Below, in pieces: positions 1 to 11,202 of a DNA stretch of 39,139 bases (its first letter is position 1; each line of letters begins with the position of its first letter). Made by a program: the position numbers and the translations under genes. This DNA comes from Tubiluchus corallicola. Its lineage: Eukaryota; Priapulida; Priapulimorpha; Priapulimorphida; Tubiluchidae. Under the pieces are notes generated by a model. That model was given only the letters and a program-made list of their open reading frames with translations. It was not told where the DNA came from and did not search any database. The DNA lies in NCBI GenBank assembly GCA_030141605.1, contig JAQGDQ010000462.1:142501-181639 (forward strand), read 5' to 3'.

Positions 1-28
1 AGAGAGAAAGAGAGAGAGAGAGAGAGAG
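1..28. repeat. (AG)n microsatellite, cut by window start
   Basis: The window opens inside a nearly pure AG dinucleotide run with one AAAG interruption. Its true left end lies outside the window. Other long AG/CT tracts here sit at the edge of interspersed elements (8982-9146, 9226-9362, 26489-26643), so this one may also mark an element end. Confidence 0.9.
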
Positions 29-747
29 TCATTGAGCGTTGGGTTGGGGTAATGACATTTAAGGATTAAGATCACGATTGTTATCAGTGTTTGGATTCTG
101 TAAGTTGAAGAGACTCTAATCCCTCAAAGCTATTAGCGACACAGAGCACTTTTTTTTTCTACCTGGATGATCACTCTGCAAAGCTAATTTTCTAAATGAT
201 AGAAATTTGCAAACACTCGGCGTGGGAAAAGCTAATCCGAGTTTAAAACTGATTTTCTTTGTGATACGTGGCTTTAGTTTCGAAAATAGCCTCCCGACGT
301 TATTACACGAATCCGTTGTTTTCGGAATCTTCTTTAAAGGAAAGCGACCTGGGAGCAGATAAAATGCGCTCTCGTATTTAGACTTAAAAGAGCAATTTGG
401 GTTTTACTTTTAAAAGAAGATACGTCACCTTCTCCCCGAATATATCCTGTATTGAAGCAATAGTAATAATATTTACAAGGAAGTATAAAATATACCGTAC
501 AGAATAAAACTTTCACAGTAAAAACCAATTTATTATACAAACATTGTGTTTTAGCTGTTCTATGTGGTTTTTGAAATGATCAGTAATCAAATCATAAATG
601 CAAACGACAGATCTAAATGTAAAAACATTCGAAGTGACAAAGTAATATATAAAAAAACCTTGTTATATATATAAACTATGCTACTACAACCATAAATTAT
701 AAACGAAACTCTCAATTTTTTATTTTAAAAATCAATTTATTAACTTT
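29..747. other. Non-coding stretch with a short diverged repeat
   Basis: No supportable gene. Positions about 225-262 (AAAGCTAATCCG, then a TTTAAACTGATT block) match 31808-31845, so part of this stretch is an old interspersed repeat copy. The remainder is AT-rich with short A and T runs and no recognisable motif. Confidence 0.5.
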
Positions 748-1287
748 AAAGGAAGACCGGACGATTGTTTAGACTCAATCTCATGTTAATTTACTGTCCA
801 AAATGTATATTTTCTTGCCTATAAAAGTTAATAATTGTTCCTCATATTTGAATAATTATTTTAGAAAGTTAATTAACGGCAAAAGAACACAGTTCTTGCT
901 CACGTCAGAAACTAACCACAGTTTGTGCAATGGCAAGCATCAAGCACATTTGCATAAGTGTTACAATACTGTTTAAACGCATGATGTCACGTAAAATGGG
1001 CTTTACATCATATGACGTCAGAAACTAACACTGCAGTTCGTGATCATGTTATCACGGTACCGCTTCTATTTGTCGGCCACACGCACGCAACAAAAAGGCG
1101 CGTACTGCAAATCTTACTAAATTCACTGAACAGCGCGTAGCTTTGAAAGTTTAACAAAATTTGAGTATCTGAGGTAATTATTATTTAATTTAAGCTTCGA
1201 TATAAAATAGCTATTGTAGTTTTCAATATTTTAGAGTATTCTTTTTTCTGATTTCGTGTTTACACAATCATCCGGTATTCCTTTAAT
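748..1287. mobile_element. TTAA-flanked MITE, full length (piggyBac-like)
   Basis: The left end reads TTAA then AGGAAGACCGGACGATTGTT. The right end, read on the minus strand, reads TTAA then AGGAATACCGGATGATTGTG. These are imperfect terminal inverted repeats of about 25 bp about 540 bp apart, each next to TTAA. No transposase ORF lies inside, so this would be a non-autonomous element. The interior (about 960-1250) matches 25500-25790 on the opposite strand. TTAA duplication is characteristic of the piggyBac superfamily; assigning it there is inference, since the TIR does not start with the usual CCC. A TGACGTCA palindrome lies at 1013-1020. Confidence 0.65.
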
Positions 1288-1675
1288 AAAATGCGTCTTT
1301 GATCAATAACACAAATTCATTTTCCGGCATTATTTATAAGAACGTAGCCGTTTCTAAGTTTGTGTTCACTGATCCGATTAGCCATAATTGTCATGTAGTC
1401 TGAACCGTACACTAATTATCAACATCCTTGACAATAGAAACTGTATACAGTTTACTGCATATGCAACACGAAACTGTTTAGGAATACCCCTTTTTCCTGA
1501 AATGAAATGTAGTAACCATGTTGTTCGTTGTAAGAATTTGTTATCATGTAGTACTAGCATCTTGATTACAACTATAAGATGCAACACAATTTACATTAGA
1601 TAAATTTGAAATTTGCTTACGAACGATTCTTTTTTCAGTACTTGATTTCATCAAGCCTTCGGTCAGTCACACTGT
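1288..1675. other. Non-coding stretch
   Basis: I see nothing supportable here. Short open frames occur on both strands around 1380-1600 but they overlap each other, have no recognisable domains and look like chance AT-rich frames. Confidence 0.5.
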
Positions 1676-2630
1676 TTGGTGTAATTAGTCTTCGTGGAAA
1701 ACTAGTCTCACACAGACTAATTTTAAAGTGCACTTTTTGTGGCTTTTTCCAGTATGAATTTAGTCTATGTTTCGAAAATAGTCTGTTTTAGTGTCTCTGA
1801 GAAGCATTTACGACAACTTCAAAAGCCTCAGTTGAATTTTCATATAAACCACTGATCTTTATTTCTGCAACATTTAAAACAAAAAAAATAGAAAGGCAAA
1901 GGTGACTGACATTGGCTAATTTAGTTAGATTGTTAATGAATAATGAATCAACGAATAAATAAAAAAAAAAAAAATAATAGAAGTGAACTTATATCGTTGC
2001 GGCATATCTAATGAAAAATTTCACTAGCTTGTTAAAGATACATGTTCACTCATACAACAGAACAGTATAAATGATAACTTAACTAGGTCAATGCCTACAC
2101 TTTAAATTTTCTAGCTAGATGGAGCCACCTTGGCTACAAAATTAAAATTTTGTAGTGTAAGTCAGGTTCACACTGGCCTTAATAGTCTGTGCTGTGCTGC
2201 GCAGCGTAGCTGGAATACATGAAAGAAAGGATTGTGCAACATATCTCGCTCAGCAACACCAACCACCATATCACTTTTGCCTGGAAGGCAATGATACGTG
2301 TTGACGTGGCACTGGATGTGGACGGCAGGTGGAATACAATGCAAATGTACCCGTGTTGCAGGAAATTATACCGAAATACAAAGAAGAGTTCTATGACAAA
2401 TCGGTTGATGTAGATATTTCCAGCTCCCAGTCTGAGTTCCCTGAAGAAGATGCTGATTGAAAAGCAAAATATTGTTATTGTCATTTGAATATCATTGAAA
2501 ATAGACTTCGTTAGCATTCTACGAAATTATTCAGTGTGGAAAATTAGTGTTACACTAATTAGACTGATTTAGATGGTGCACATTGGAACATTAGTTTCAT
2601 TATTAGTTTCACACAGACTAATTACACCAA
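1676..2630. mobile_element. TIR element D, interrupted by element E
   Basis: A perfect 15-bp inverted repeat, TTGGTGTAATTAGTC, stands at 1676-1690 and, reverse-complemented, at 2616-2630. Sub-terminal copies of the same GACTAATT / AATTAGTC motif occur inside each end (about 1705-1725 and 2545-2565), giving hairpin-prone termini. The centre is split by a second element at 1787-2180. The non-inserted internal part holds a short open frame ending at 2460 whose last codons are acid- and serine-rich; it might be the C-terminal remnant of a transposase but shows no diagnostic motif. I could not identify a target-site duplication outside the TIRs, and the superfamily is unknown. Confidence 0.55.
1787..2180. 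mobile_element. Element E inserted in element D
   Basis: A ~394-bp unit begins at TTTAGTGTCTCTGAG and ends at TTCACACTGGCCTT. It is flanked by identical 10-bp direct repeats, AATAGTCTGT, at 1777-1786 and 2181-2190, as expected for a target-site duplication of about 8-10 bp. A second, slightly shorter copy in the same orientation lies at about 19117-19378 in unrelated flanking DNA, which supports the boundaries independently. No coding capacity is seen. An 8-bp duplication would suit a hAT-type element, but the ends do not give a clear hAT terminus. Confidence 0.65.
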
Positions 2631-5560
2631 GTCAGCTAGCTGTTTAAGCCTTTGATACACCTGGCCGTTCAGCGTCCAGTGGTGTTTTTCGGGGGTCTAC
2701 AAAGAAGTGAATAAATAATTTTTTTTTCAATGTTTTCATTGTTTCGTTGCTTATTAGCGTAATAACTTTACCAGCCCACTCAACATGAGCACCGGCCATG
2801 TGCTCCTGTTAGTTATCTCATACATTTTCGCGCCTCACTCTGTCTCTGTTATTCTGTACCTCACTCACTCTGAACACGCACGTGCTTGAAATTCTAGTTT
2901 ACACATATAGTTTAGCTTGCACCAGACGCATTTGCCCAGAACAGTGTATGTTTTTACATGAACAAACACGGTTTGTCTGTCTTTTTCAAAATGATGGTCA
3001 GTGTTTTTAAAAAGGTAAAATAAAATTTATACTACTAGTAGTACATGCTGTAGTATTTTTAGTTAAGACCAACAAGATTACATGTACATTTACTAAGAGG
3101 CATTTACCTATATAGCCCCGTAATGTGCATGCGTTAAGAAGCTGGGCAAAAGAAAAAAATCGGTTTATATTGCATTCAAGTCAACCATTTATCTGAGTTG
3201 CGTTATGCGTCATTTTTTCTGATTTGATTTTCCATTATTGATTTTTTATTCTGTAGGTTGCTAACGCAGGTTTAACGCAGGTTGATACGTGCACCGCTAA
3301 TATCACAAAAACAACTCAAATATTAGTGGCTTTTATAAAGCATCCGTAATGTGTTATAAGTTATCAGCCTGTGGAATGAAAATTCAATTGAAATTGATTG
3401 CAGAAAGAAACGCATTGCCTAGGTCAGATAAATGGTTGGATGGAAAACAACATAAACCGATTTTACCTCTTCCGCTGCTTCTTAACGCATGCGCATTCCG
3501 TTACTATATAAATGGAACTTGGTGCGATTATTTCGTGACAGTATTACTGAAGATGTGCTAATAGCGATGATGGTAGTGATCAATCTTTTATTAAAAATAA
3601 AAAAATATTTACAGAGGTGCCTCTATTTGCAGGCGTGTAGTTAAACTTGATTAATAACTGTTAGCTCAATCAAATAACATGATTACATTCTAACAACATT
3701 CTATCTGATTTATCAGTTGTTTAACAAAATACACAAATAACATTACCCATCATTACCGCTTCTGCAACTGGTTAAACTTTATTTTAAACATTTTCATAAT
3801 ATACATGATATTTACATTCGATTCGTATTACAATGCTAAACATTTTCTATTCATATTTCGGCACGTTGACTTATTTCGTTTTATATAAACTTTTCTAATT
3901 AACCGAAACATATATACACAGTTTTATATATTTTTATATACATAAAATAACAGATGTTTCTCGTATTACATGAGTAAAATCCTTAATTATGTTATGTTTC
4001 TGTTAGTTTTTGCTATTATATTTGTCAGACTTGTTCCTTCTAATTGCTCCTTTAATCGTAATGGCTGCCCTGCATTTACAAATGGACATACTATACAAAG
4101 GTGGTCTGGGGTTTCAAATTCAGTTCCACATTAACAAAACGGGCTCTACATAATTTAACAAATATAACAATTCTTTAAATGTTACCTGGATTGTTATAAA
4201 GATTCGGGTGATAGTTTCAACTTCCCTGCCTGCATAATCTACTTGCAGCTCTATGTCTACAACTCAAGTCTGATAGTTCCACATTTAAAAACTCATTTGA
4301 AAATAAACCTAAATTACATAATGTTTTTTCACATATAAGCGCAACACTGTGACATGACGTTGTTTGTATATATAAGCCTGTTTGCTTGCATCTCATTAAA
4401 ACTTATTGATCGAACACTATTATCACTATTATCAAATTTTGATTTTTCGATGAACGTCTGGTATATTTGGCCACATTTTGCATGTTCAGACAAGTTTACA
4501 ACAGCTTGGAAAAGTTTTTCGCAAAGTGGAGAGTTTATGAATAGAACAGAATTGAGTTTCATTTACACTTTAGCAACAATGAAATAACAACAAGCAGATG
4601 AATAATAAACAGAATTGCTGAAACAACCAGCGTTAACAAAACACAAGAAAATTAGATGCACAAATTCACAATACCGTTACTTAGTTTAAGCAGGCGCACA
4701 GATTAGGACAATAAAAGTGGTGATCATCTAAAATTTTATTAAATTACAACCAATTAGCAAAAAGTGCAACACTTGAGTGAACACTTTTGAATCGATTATA
4801 CAGATAGACCATTTCATTTATTATTGACGATTGAAATTCCTAGTACATACGTTTCTTTATAAAATGGCATTCTATAATAGAATGACTTTTAAAACATTGA
4901 ACTCGGTTCACACGATGAGTTTTCAATGACGGTTACTTTGCAGATGTATTTAGTAATATTTATTAGTGTCGAAAATACATACAGTACGAGAAAAAACAGG
5001 ATATATATCTACAATCTCAATTTTCAAATATTATAACACTATAGGCAAACAAAACAATTACTAATAAAACAAATCTTATTAAATCTTTATGTTAGTTATA
5101 TTAGTTATTTAAATAAAAAAACATTTGCAGAAGAGGCGTTCTCTAACCTCTGTTCATTTTTGAAATATCTCCAAAATGGCTTCTTATGCTTGTATGAAAC
5201 CCGACTTTGTTTGAGCATGAACTGTGAACGGAAAGCAAAATCAATCAGAAAAACCTGAAATGGAATATGGAACAAGAATTTATTATTAAATATTTCGTGA
5301 ATTAAAAGCGAAAACGCAAACGAATATTTTTAAAAATTGTTTTAGCATCACACCAAGTAAGATCGATTACTGGCATATTTTCACATGAAGATAATGTAGA
5401 AAGGGTGTACTTTCAAAGCATCATCGCTTGTGTTTTTGCATGTTAGCTACTGTAGTAGAAGGGAAGGTTTCTCTTCATTTCCATATAAATCTATAAAACT
5501 TACGTAAATTCACTCATGGAATTGACAGTCGTGCACTTAGAACTACAATTTATGCACTCG
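2631..5560. other. Long AT-rich stretch without identifiable genes
   Basis: Only short frames with no recognisable protein signature are present, including mirrored 77-codon frames on both strands around 4330-4587 that are typical of chance. No TIR, tandem array or RNA gene is visible. Several poly-T and poly-A runs and TATATA-rich patches (about 3900-3950) occur. Confidence 0.45.
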
Positions 5561-5566
5561 GTTTTT

Positions 5567-6175
5567 GTTAAAGCAAAACGAGTCCCAATCTTAAGCTGTA
5601 GGTCAAAACAATCTACTCTTTAAAATATTTAAAGAAAGCATACCATTTTTTCAAAAATGACTTACGTGAAAGAATTATTACACATAAATACAAATTCGCG
5701 TTCACGCCTCTAGTTCTTCACTGCTACATTTCGCTGGTTAGACAGGCAACTAGCGCCTGCATTTCAGAAAGGGCTGCACAGAAATTGGTGCTGCACATCT
5801 CAGTTCAGATGTGTTAATTTGTGACGAAGTACGCACGTTCGACAGCTCAAGCGTGAGCATAGCGGCAAATTTGAAATATTAATTTTTATCTTAAAACGTG
5901 TCTACTTTTAGTAGAACACACTGAATATTTTACGCTAGCACTGCATTTCAATTTTCACTTTTGCAAATACGTGCAAAGCGCTCGTAGAATATTTTTGCTG
6001 TTGAAAATTATGTTAGTTTGTGATGACATCACTAGCTCACCAGTCGCTAATTAAGGTTTTAATCTGTTATTTAATTATCAGAAGCGCTTTTGCAGTATTA
6101 ATTATGTTAAAATGCATACTGTTACCGTACTTGAGAATGAGGTAGTAAATGAAAAATCATCCTGTCTTTAAACTT
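5567..6175 (-). mobile_element. TTAA-flanked element, second copy
   Basis: The right end reads CATCCTGTCT then TTAA at about 6159-6173, the reverse complement of the family terminus (TTAA then AGACAGGATGATTTTTC). The body (5567-6170) matches 30683-31175 in inverted orientation over several blocks, including the segments around 5590-5640 and 5790-5850. The left terminus is not clear. Segment 5567-5720 is also shared, in direct orientation, with about 30152-30330. No ORF of note is present. Confidence 0.55.
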
Positions 6176-7340
6176 ATTCTTCCCAAAGTTGAAAATCAAG
6201 AATATCGTACAACGTACTTATGATACCTGCCAACTATTGACTTTTCATACTGTCCATGTGCCACGAACTCAGGCTACTCTGCTAGCACATTAAAAGACTG
6301 TGCAGGGTCAAGGCCGCTTCACAAGATTATAATAAGTCCAAAAGAGCTATAATAAATTAGCATTATAATTGGGATTATTAAATAACTTTTCCAAACTTCG
6401 GGAAAGGCTGAGTAGCACTTTTACTAGACGAATCTTTTTGGGAAAGTTTACTCGTTAATAATTTTGCTTGAATATGGAGCCACGTGTGAATATATTTTGG
6501 AAACAATTTTGCACAAAACATCATGAAACTTCTAAACTTCAGAATCACTAATTTTTGCTAAAGTCGCTTTGCAAGTTGCGTCCAAAATTCATTGACTCAT
6601 GTCAAGAAATGAGTCCTGTGCAATTATCAATCCAAACACTGCATCGGTAGTTGCTGCAGTATGCAACACAGGCTTTGAAGGGTGCAAAAGTTTCTCCTTT
6701 TGATTTGACTTTAATAAAATGAGGTCCATGTGTTATATGCCTCTTCGATAATGAGTTCGTTGGGACTACCGTTACAACTTGCCCAAACATGGCGGACATC
6801 CGGGTTGTGACGCAAGCAGATCACGTGCTTTCCCGACCTGCGTTTTGAAGGTGCCTTGAGTTTACCGCCAATATAAGTATTTCTTTGACGAAACGTATAT
6901 TGGTAAAAACAAAGAAAGGCTCCCAAATAAGGCTGCAATGTATTTTTCGTTTTACTTTAATATTTAATCCATTATTATCGAATATTCCTGTAAATCCCAG
7001 TGAGGAGCTTCCTAGTGTCGCAATTTGTTTGCTAATGTCGCTTAATTAATTAATGTAGCAAGCGACAGGGGGCGCTTCTGATTGAAATCTTCCCGCTAAA
7101 AATAAAACATCACACAATAATATTCCTTCACATGCTCATGTTGTACAAAGCAAACTTCACATGCAAAATTCGCGTTCCGATTACACACTAAATCATGTTA
7201 CAAAATTCTCCTCTAAAATAATAATCACATTTTTCATAACTGAAACGTACACAAACTTCTTCACATTCAAAACAAACAACTGAAAGTGCTGCACTTTCGA
7301 ACACAGCGCGTTTTCACATCTTATAATCTTGAACTCTTGA
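6176..7340. other. Non-coding stretch
   Basis: Short overlapping frames on the minus strand (6602-6938) lack recognisable domains. Near 7032-7068 a small imperfect inverted repeat (GTCGCTTAATTAATTAATG flanked by GCTAAT / AGCAAGCGAC) precedes a GGGGGCGC motif. No RNA gene is seen. Confidence 0.4.
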
Positions 7341-7545
7341 ATGACACGCTATGATGGCGTAACAGAGCACACTGCGCATGATCACGGTAATTCCACACAG
7401 CGCGTTTTGTCTACTCGCTATGATGGAGTCACAGAACACACTGCACATAATCATGGTTTATGCGGAGTTCTTTTGCGCGAATTTCAGAACGAAAACACAC
7501 TGCGCATGATCACCGTACTTTTTACACAGCGCGTTTTACCTACGT
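7341..7545 (+). repeat. Family B repeat, ~70-bp tandem units
   Basis: About 2.5 tandem units carry the motif ACTGCGCATGATCACGG, then AATTCCACACAGCGCGTTTT and CGCTATGATGG. The same unit recurs at 9764-9830, 11203-11345, 25970-26090 (inverted) and 27562-27720. Open frames through it merely reflect the repeat. Each unit carries a GCGCATGATC core resembling a half NRF1 site. Confidence 0.8.
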
Positions 7546-8981
7546 GATATGATCATAGAACAGTTACCGCAAAGAATACAGTTCGCGCAGTTAGTGTCGC
7601 CCTATCGGCACAGCAGTACGGACTGTTGTCAGGTTCGCTTATAGCGCAAGCTGTTCGCGCACAGGTGTGTACTGTAGCAGATCCATTGATGAGACCCACA
7701 AACTCAGGCCGGTCGACAGGCGCTCTTAAATTACTTAGCAGTGAGTTGCAAGGCCTAAATCTGTCTTTGGCGATTTATAGCAGCTGTAATATTTTTCACT
7801 ATTATTTAAAGCAAGCATAAGTGCATAAGGCACTAAGAATAATTAGTAGTTAAAATAAAAAACCATTATATTCATATCTCATGAAAATTAATAGGCTTGT
7901 TTACGAAGTTAAGAAAGTTGATCATAAAGAAATCAGTTTGCAAATACCTGGCTCATGTAGTGTTCTATATCTGTAGAAATATGTTTTCTAAAAGAACTTT
8001 CCCATTTAATGTGTCCCATTTTTCCAGAAGAGCAAATAATTTTTCCAGAACAAAACTTAATCTAAGTATCTGTTTTGTTAATTCCAAGTAAAGATTGGCC
8101 TTTGTTATGAGATGGAGTTGGTAATAAAATCACGTTGAACAAACGGAGATGCACTTGCGACATTACTCCTCTTTTTTATTGTCAGTGAACAAAAAATAAC
8201 AAAACGAAACATCAGAGCTGTCATCCTAAGCTGCCGACATTACTTCCACCTCTGTAACAACCAACTAACTAGGTCAAAATCAAGTTACGTAATTCAGGTG
8301 AGAAGTCAACCGGGCGCATAAACTAGAATCGGCAGGCGGGTAATGTGTAGACGTCACTTATATTTAGCCTATTTTTTTAAGATTCAGTTAGGCTTATCTC
8401 TCACCTTTTCTCACCATCCTCCTGGTAGATTTTCATCCGTCAGCCGGCGAACACTTGATAACGTCTCTCCAGGTGCTTATCTCAAAATAAATGTTCATTA
8501 AATACAGTTTGTTTACATGTAAAAATGTACTTGTATAAGCGTACTAATAAAACACCTGTAGCTAAACCCACAGACAAGGCTTGATAAATAATTTATACTA
8601 AGGGCAATCAATTTATACTGTTAAATATATAGGCTCAGCTTCATAGAATCTCTGTATGTAATAATGCATACATCATACTGTATATGAGTATGTGTGCATG
8701 GGTGTATCAAAACGTTACGACGCCCTAGGCTGGCAGTTCAGTCCTACACATCTCTACTACTGTATTGATTATTTATATATGAAACTGGATGCAATTACGT
8801 GTTGTGTGCGTGCGTGCGCATTATTTATATACAAACCTAAAAAATAATGTGTGTAATTATATGGATTAATTGCAGGGCAGGTAATGGGTGCAATTTTTAA
8901 TGTGCCAAATCCGCCACATCATATTAGAGTAAAACGACCAAGAAACAAATGGCAGAACCTTTAACAAAAGGAAGAGAAGAA
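7546..8981. other. Non-coding stretch before CT tract
   Basis: No gene is recognised. Three short forward frames (7626-8091) have no domain signature. The 8330-8470 part is locally more GC-rich, with CAGGCGGG and AGACGTCA motifs. A short GTGTGCGTGCGTGCGC run lies near 8803-8818. Confidence 0.4.
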
Positions 8982-8997
8982 TCTCTCTCTCTCTCTG

Positions 8998-9063
<66 letters not shown>

Positions 9064-9146
9064 TCTCTCACTACATCTCTGTCTCTCTCTCTTCCTTCTC
9101 TTTCTCTCTGTTTCTTTCTTTCTCTCTCCCTTCCTCTCTTTCTCAC
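8982..9146. repeat. (CT)n microsatellite
   Basis: A nearly continuous CT run is interrupted by TTT, GTC and TCC variants. The serine/leucine and arginine/glutamate frames across it are artefacts of the dinucleotide. It sits directly beside the first copy of the F unit. Confidence 0.95.
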
Positions 9147-9226
9147 TAAGACAAGGAGGCAGAGAAAAATCAATAAATCAATAAAAATACATAGTAGCAG
9201 CCCATCGAGCAGTCAGCTAGCCTCTT
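9147..9226 (+). repeat. F unit, first tandem copy
   Basis: A segment of about 80 bp contains GCAGAGAAAAATCAATAAAT and CAGTCAGCTAGCCTCTTTC. It is repeated at 9361-9457 after an intervening CT tract and again, inverted, at about 26390-26495. CT tract plus F unit therefore behave as a two-copy tandem module here and a single copy near 26.4 kb. Confidence 0.75.
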
Positions 9227-9362
9227 TCTCTCTCTGTGTCCCTCCCTCCCTCTCTCTCTTTCTCTCATGCCCTCCCCCTCTCTCTCTCTCTCTCTCTCTT
9301 CCTTCCTCCCTCTCTTTCTCTCTGTTTCTTTGTTTCTCTCTCCCTTCTTCTCTTTTTCTCTT
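9226..9362. repeat. (CT)n microsatellite, second tract
   Basis: A CT/CCT-rich low-complexity tract between two F units, mirrored by the AG tract at 26489-26643 in the inverted copy. Confidence 0.9.
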
Positions 9363-9910
9363 TAAGACAGGGAAGCAGAGAAAAATCAATAAATCAATAA
9401 AAATGCATTAGTTTTTTACATAGCAGGCAGCCCATCACGCAGTCAGCTAGCCTCTTTCCTCAGGAAGAACAGTAAAATTTAACTTAAAAGAAAACTGAAG
9501 AAGTATTTGCAAGTACGTAATTCAAACTTGTTGCTACAAGTGTTTTCGTTTTCATGAAATGTTTTTAGTTTTTTAAACTAATAATTGATTTGAGATATTC
9601 TTGTTCTATTAAAAACGCAAAAGTGATTATTATTATTAAAACTGCGCGTTTGCTAACACTATTGGTGGACTTAATAAATAAAATTGCAGTCTTTGAGGCT
9701 GAAAAGTTTTTAATCATCCGCCGTTTGATGCCACCAGCGTAGCCGCTTAGCGCAAAAGCAAAACAGAGCACACTGCGCATGATCACGGTTTATGCGGAGT
9801 TCTTTTGCGCGAATTTCAGAACGAAAAAATGTCATATAAAAATGACTATACACATTTCAATCATATTTGTTTTTACCTCATATCCATAGTTCTAATTTTT
9901 TTATTATCTG
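9361..9910 (+). mobile_element. F/B composite element, copy 1
   Basis: This ~550-bp block matches 25895-26500 in inverted orientation with high similarity by eye. The F unit, the AGTTTTTAATCATCCGCCG region, the family-B motif (AGCACACTGCGCATGATCAC) and the ATGTCATATAAAAATGAC tail are all in the same order. The 73-codon minus-strand frame inside it is also open in the other copy, but recent duplication explains that. No transposase or polymerase motif is seen. Confidence 0.75.
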
Positions 9911-10057
9911 TTTTTAATATTCAATAATAATAGATTTATTAATCATCAATTTTTCAAGCTTTTGACAAACGTTGATTAACTTTTCCAAAAATTTGTAAAA
10001 AAACATGCTGTTATAATAAAGAATAAATGTTAGCTGCTTAGAGTTTCTTTTTGCACT

Positions 10058-10165
10058 CAACAGATAGCAGCACTATGCTTGTAATGAGAACAGCTTAATA
10101 GTCGCGCAATTTTATTTCACATTTACTATACATAAAAGATATAATAAGATATATATTAATAAGAA
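10058..10165 (-). repeat. Family G repeat fragment, inverted copy
   Basis: Blocks CAGATAGCAGCACTATGCTT, TTGTAATGAGAACAGCTTAA and CAATTTTATTTCACATTTA are the reverse complement of about 14455-14655. Both copies abut a trinucleotide microsatellite at the same point, so the microsatellite belongs to the element. A shortened relative lies at 29555-29612. Confidence 0.7.
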
Positions 10166-10169
10166 TAGC

Positions 10170-10170
<1 letters not shown>

Positions 10171-10221
<51 letters not shown>

Positions 10222-10235
10222 GTAAAAGTAATAAC

Positions 10236-10279
<44 letters not shown>

Positions 10280-10353
10280 TAATAATAACAATAATAATAA
10301 CAATAACAATAATAATAATAATAATAATAAGAAGAAGAAGAAGAAGAAGAAGA
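10171..10353. repeat. (ATA)n/(GAA)n microsatellite
   Basis: A trinucleotide run of about 180 bp: ATA repeats with AAC and AAG variants, ending in a short GAA block. The poly-isoleucine and poly-leucine frames across it are artefacts. The inverted family-G copy at 14.3 kb carries the matching TTC/TTA array. Confidence 0.95.
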
Positions 10354-11202
10354 ATATTAAGAGTGAACAGTCTCGCTGATATTCTAACATGAGCACTTTC
10401 ATTAAAGTTCTTAAAGTTGCTGTATATTTGTTTTCTCAACAGTTTTCTCATGTTCCGACGGTCCATTTTTAGAATATTAAGGGTGACTGTGATGATCTTG
10501 AGTAATTATCGCTATTGTTGATAGGTGATCTGTGACTTGAGCGGAATCCATGGGTAAGGAATAAAACACTTAGTCGAAAACACTGGAGGAAAACTTCTGA
10601 ATTAATAAAATCATAATATCAATTTAATGAACATCTCGAATACATTGTAAGGAAAATATTAATAATAGAGATTAAGCTGGTTAAGCTAAAAAAGGAACAA
10701 CGTAACGTTTTTCACCAGTCCTGTCTTGGCATCACCAAGCGACGTTTCTCCATCCAGCGTCATCTCTCTGACTCCTCACCAGGGGGCTTCATCGAGAAAT
10801 GGTGCACCATAGAATGGTTGACCACACTACCTCTTCCCGCATCCAATTACGTGAACGACGTCTCTAAACATTGACGACTCCTGATGACGTCCTCGCCTCC
10901 ACTTATATGACGTCAAGCTAGAGTAGCATTCGAACTCCTGTACTCGTCACGATGTAAGGGTCACCAATTTCGTAATCACAGCATGGAAGCTCCAACGGTG
11001 CAATCATCAACATCAGGAAAATACAGGTAATTATCATCAGCTGCAGATATCAGCAACAACTGGTAAGTATGATCTCTAACTGGTTAAGTATCATAAGTGT
11101 CAGGTAAACATCATCAGCAACAGTGTAAGTATCATTGTCAGCAAGCAGCTATCATCTTTGTCATAACTATTTCGTCACTTCCTTTTCGTACAATTTCTTT
11201 TC
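10354..11202. other. GC-richer stretch with CRE and donor-like sites
   Basis: No ORF is convincing. The part from about 10710 to 10990 is clearly less AT-rich than its surroundings, with a TGACGTCA palindrome at 10908-10915 and two GACGTC half-palindromes near 10858 and 10885. From 11023 to 11135, five motifs resembling 5' splice donors follow one another in a degenerate CATCAGCAACA repeat. It could hold a promoter and non-coding exon, or be a repeat; the sequence does not decide. Confidence 0.35.

Noticed and set aside
8949-9173. Serine/leucine and arginine/glutamate repeat frames on both strands
   Set aside because: Dinucleotide CT tract read in both directions; an RE/SL-rich protein is not supported.
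9565-9786. 73-codon frame conserved with 25995-26285
   Set aside because: Both copies belong to the same recent repeat, so frame conservation is explained by identity; no domain is recognised.
10095-10466. Long minus-strand frames of poly-isoleucine and poly-leucine
   Set aside because: Translation of a trinucleotide microsatellite in two frames; no non-repeat protein content.
10925-10940. Possible tRNA B box (ATTCGAACTCC)
   Set aside because: No matching A box, stems or tRNA-like fold around it.
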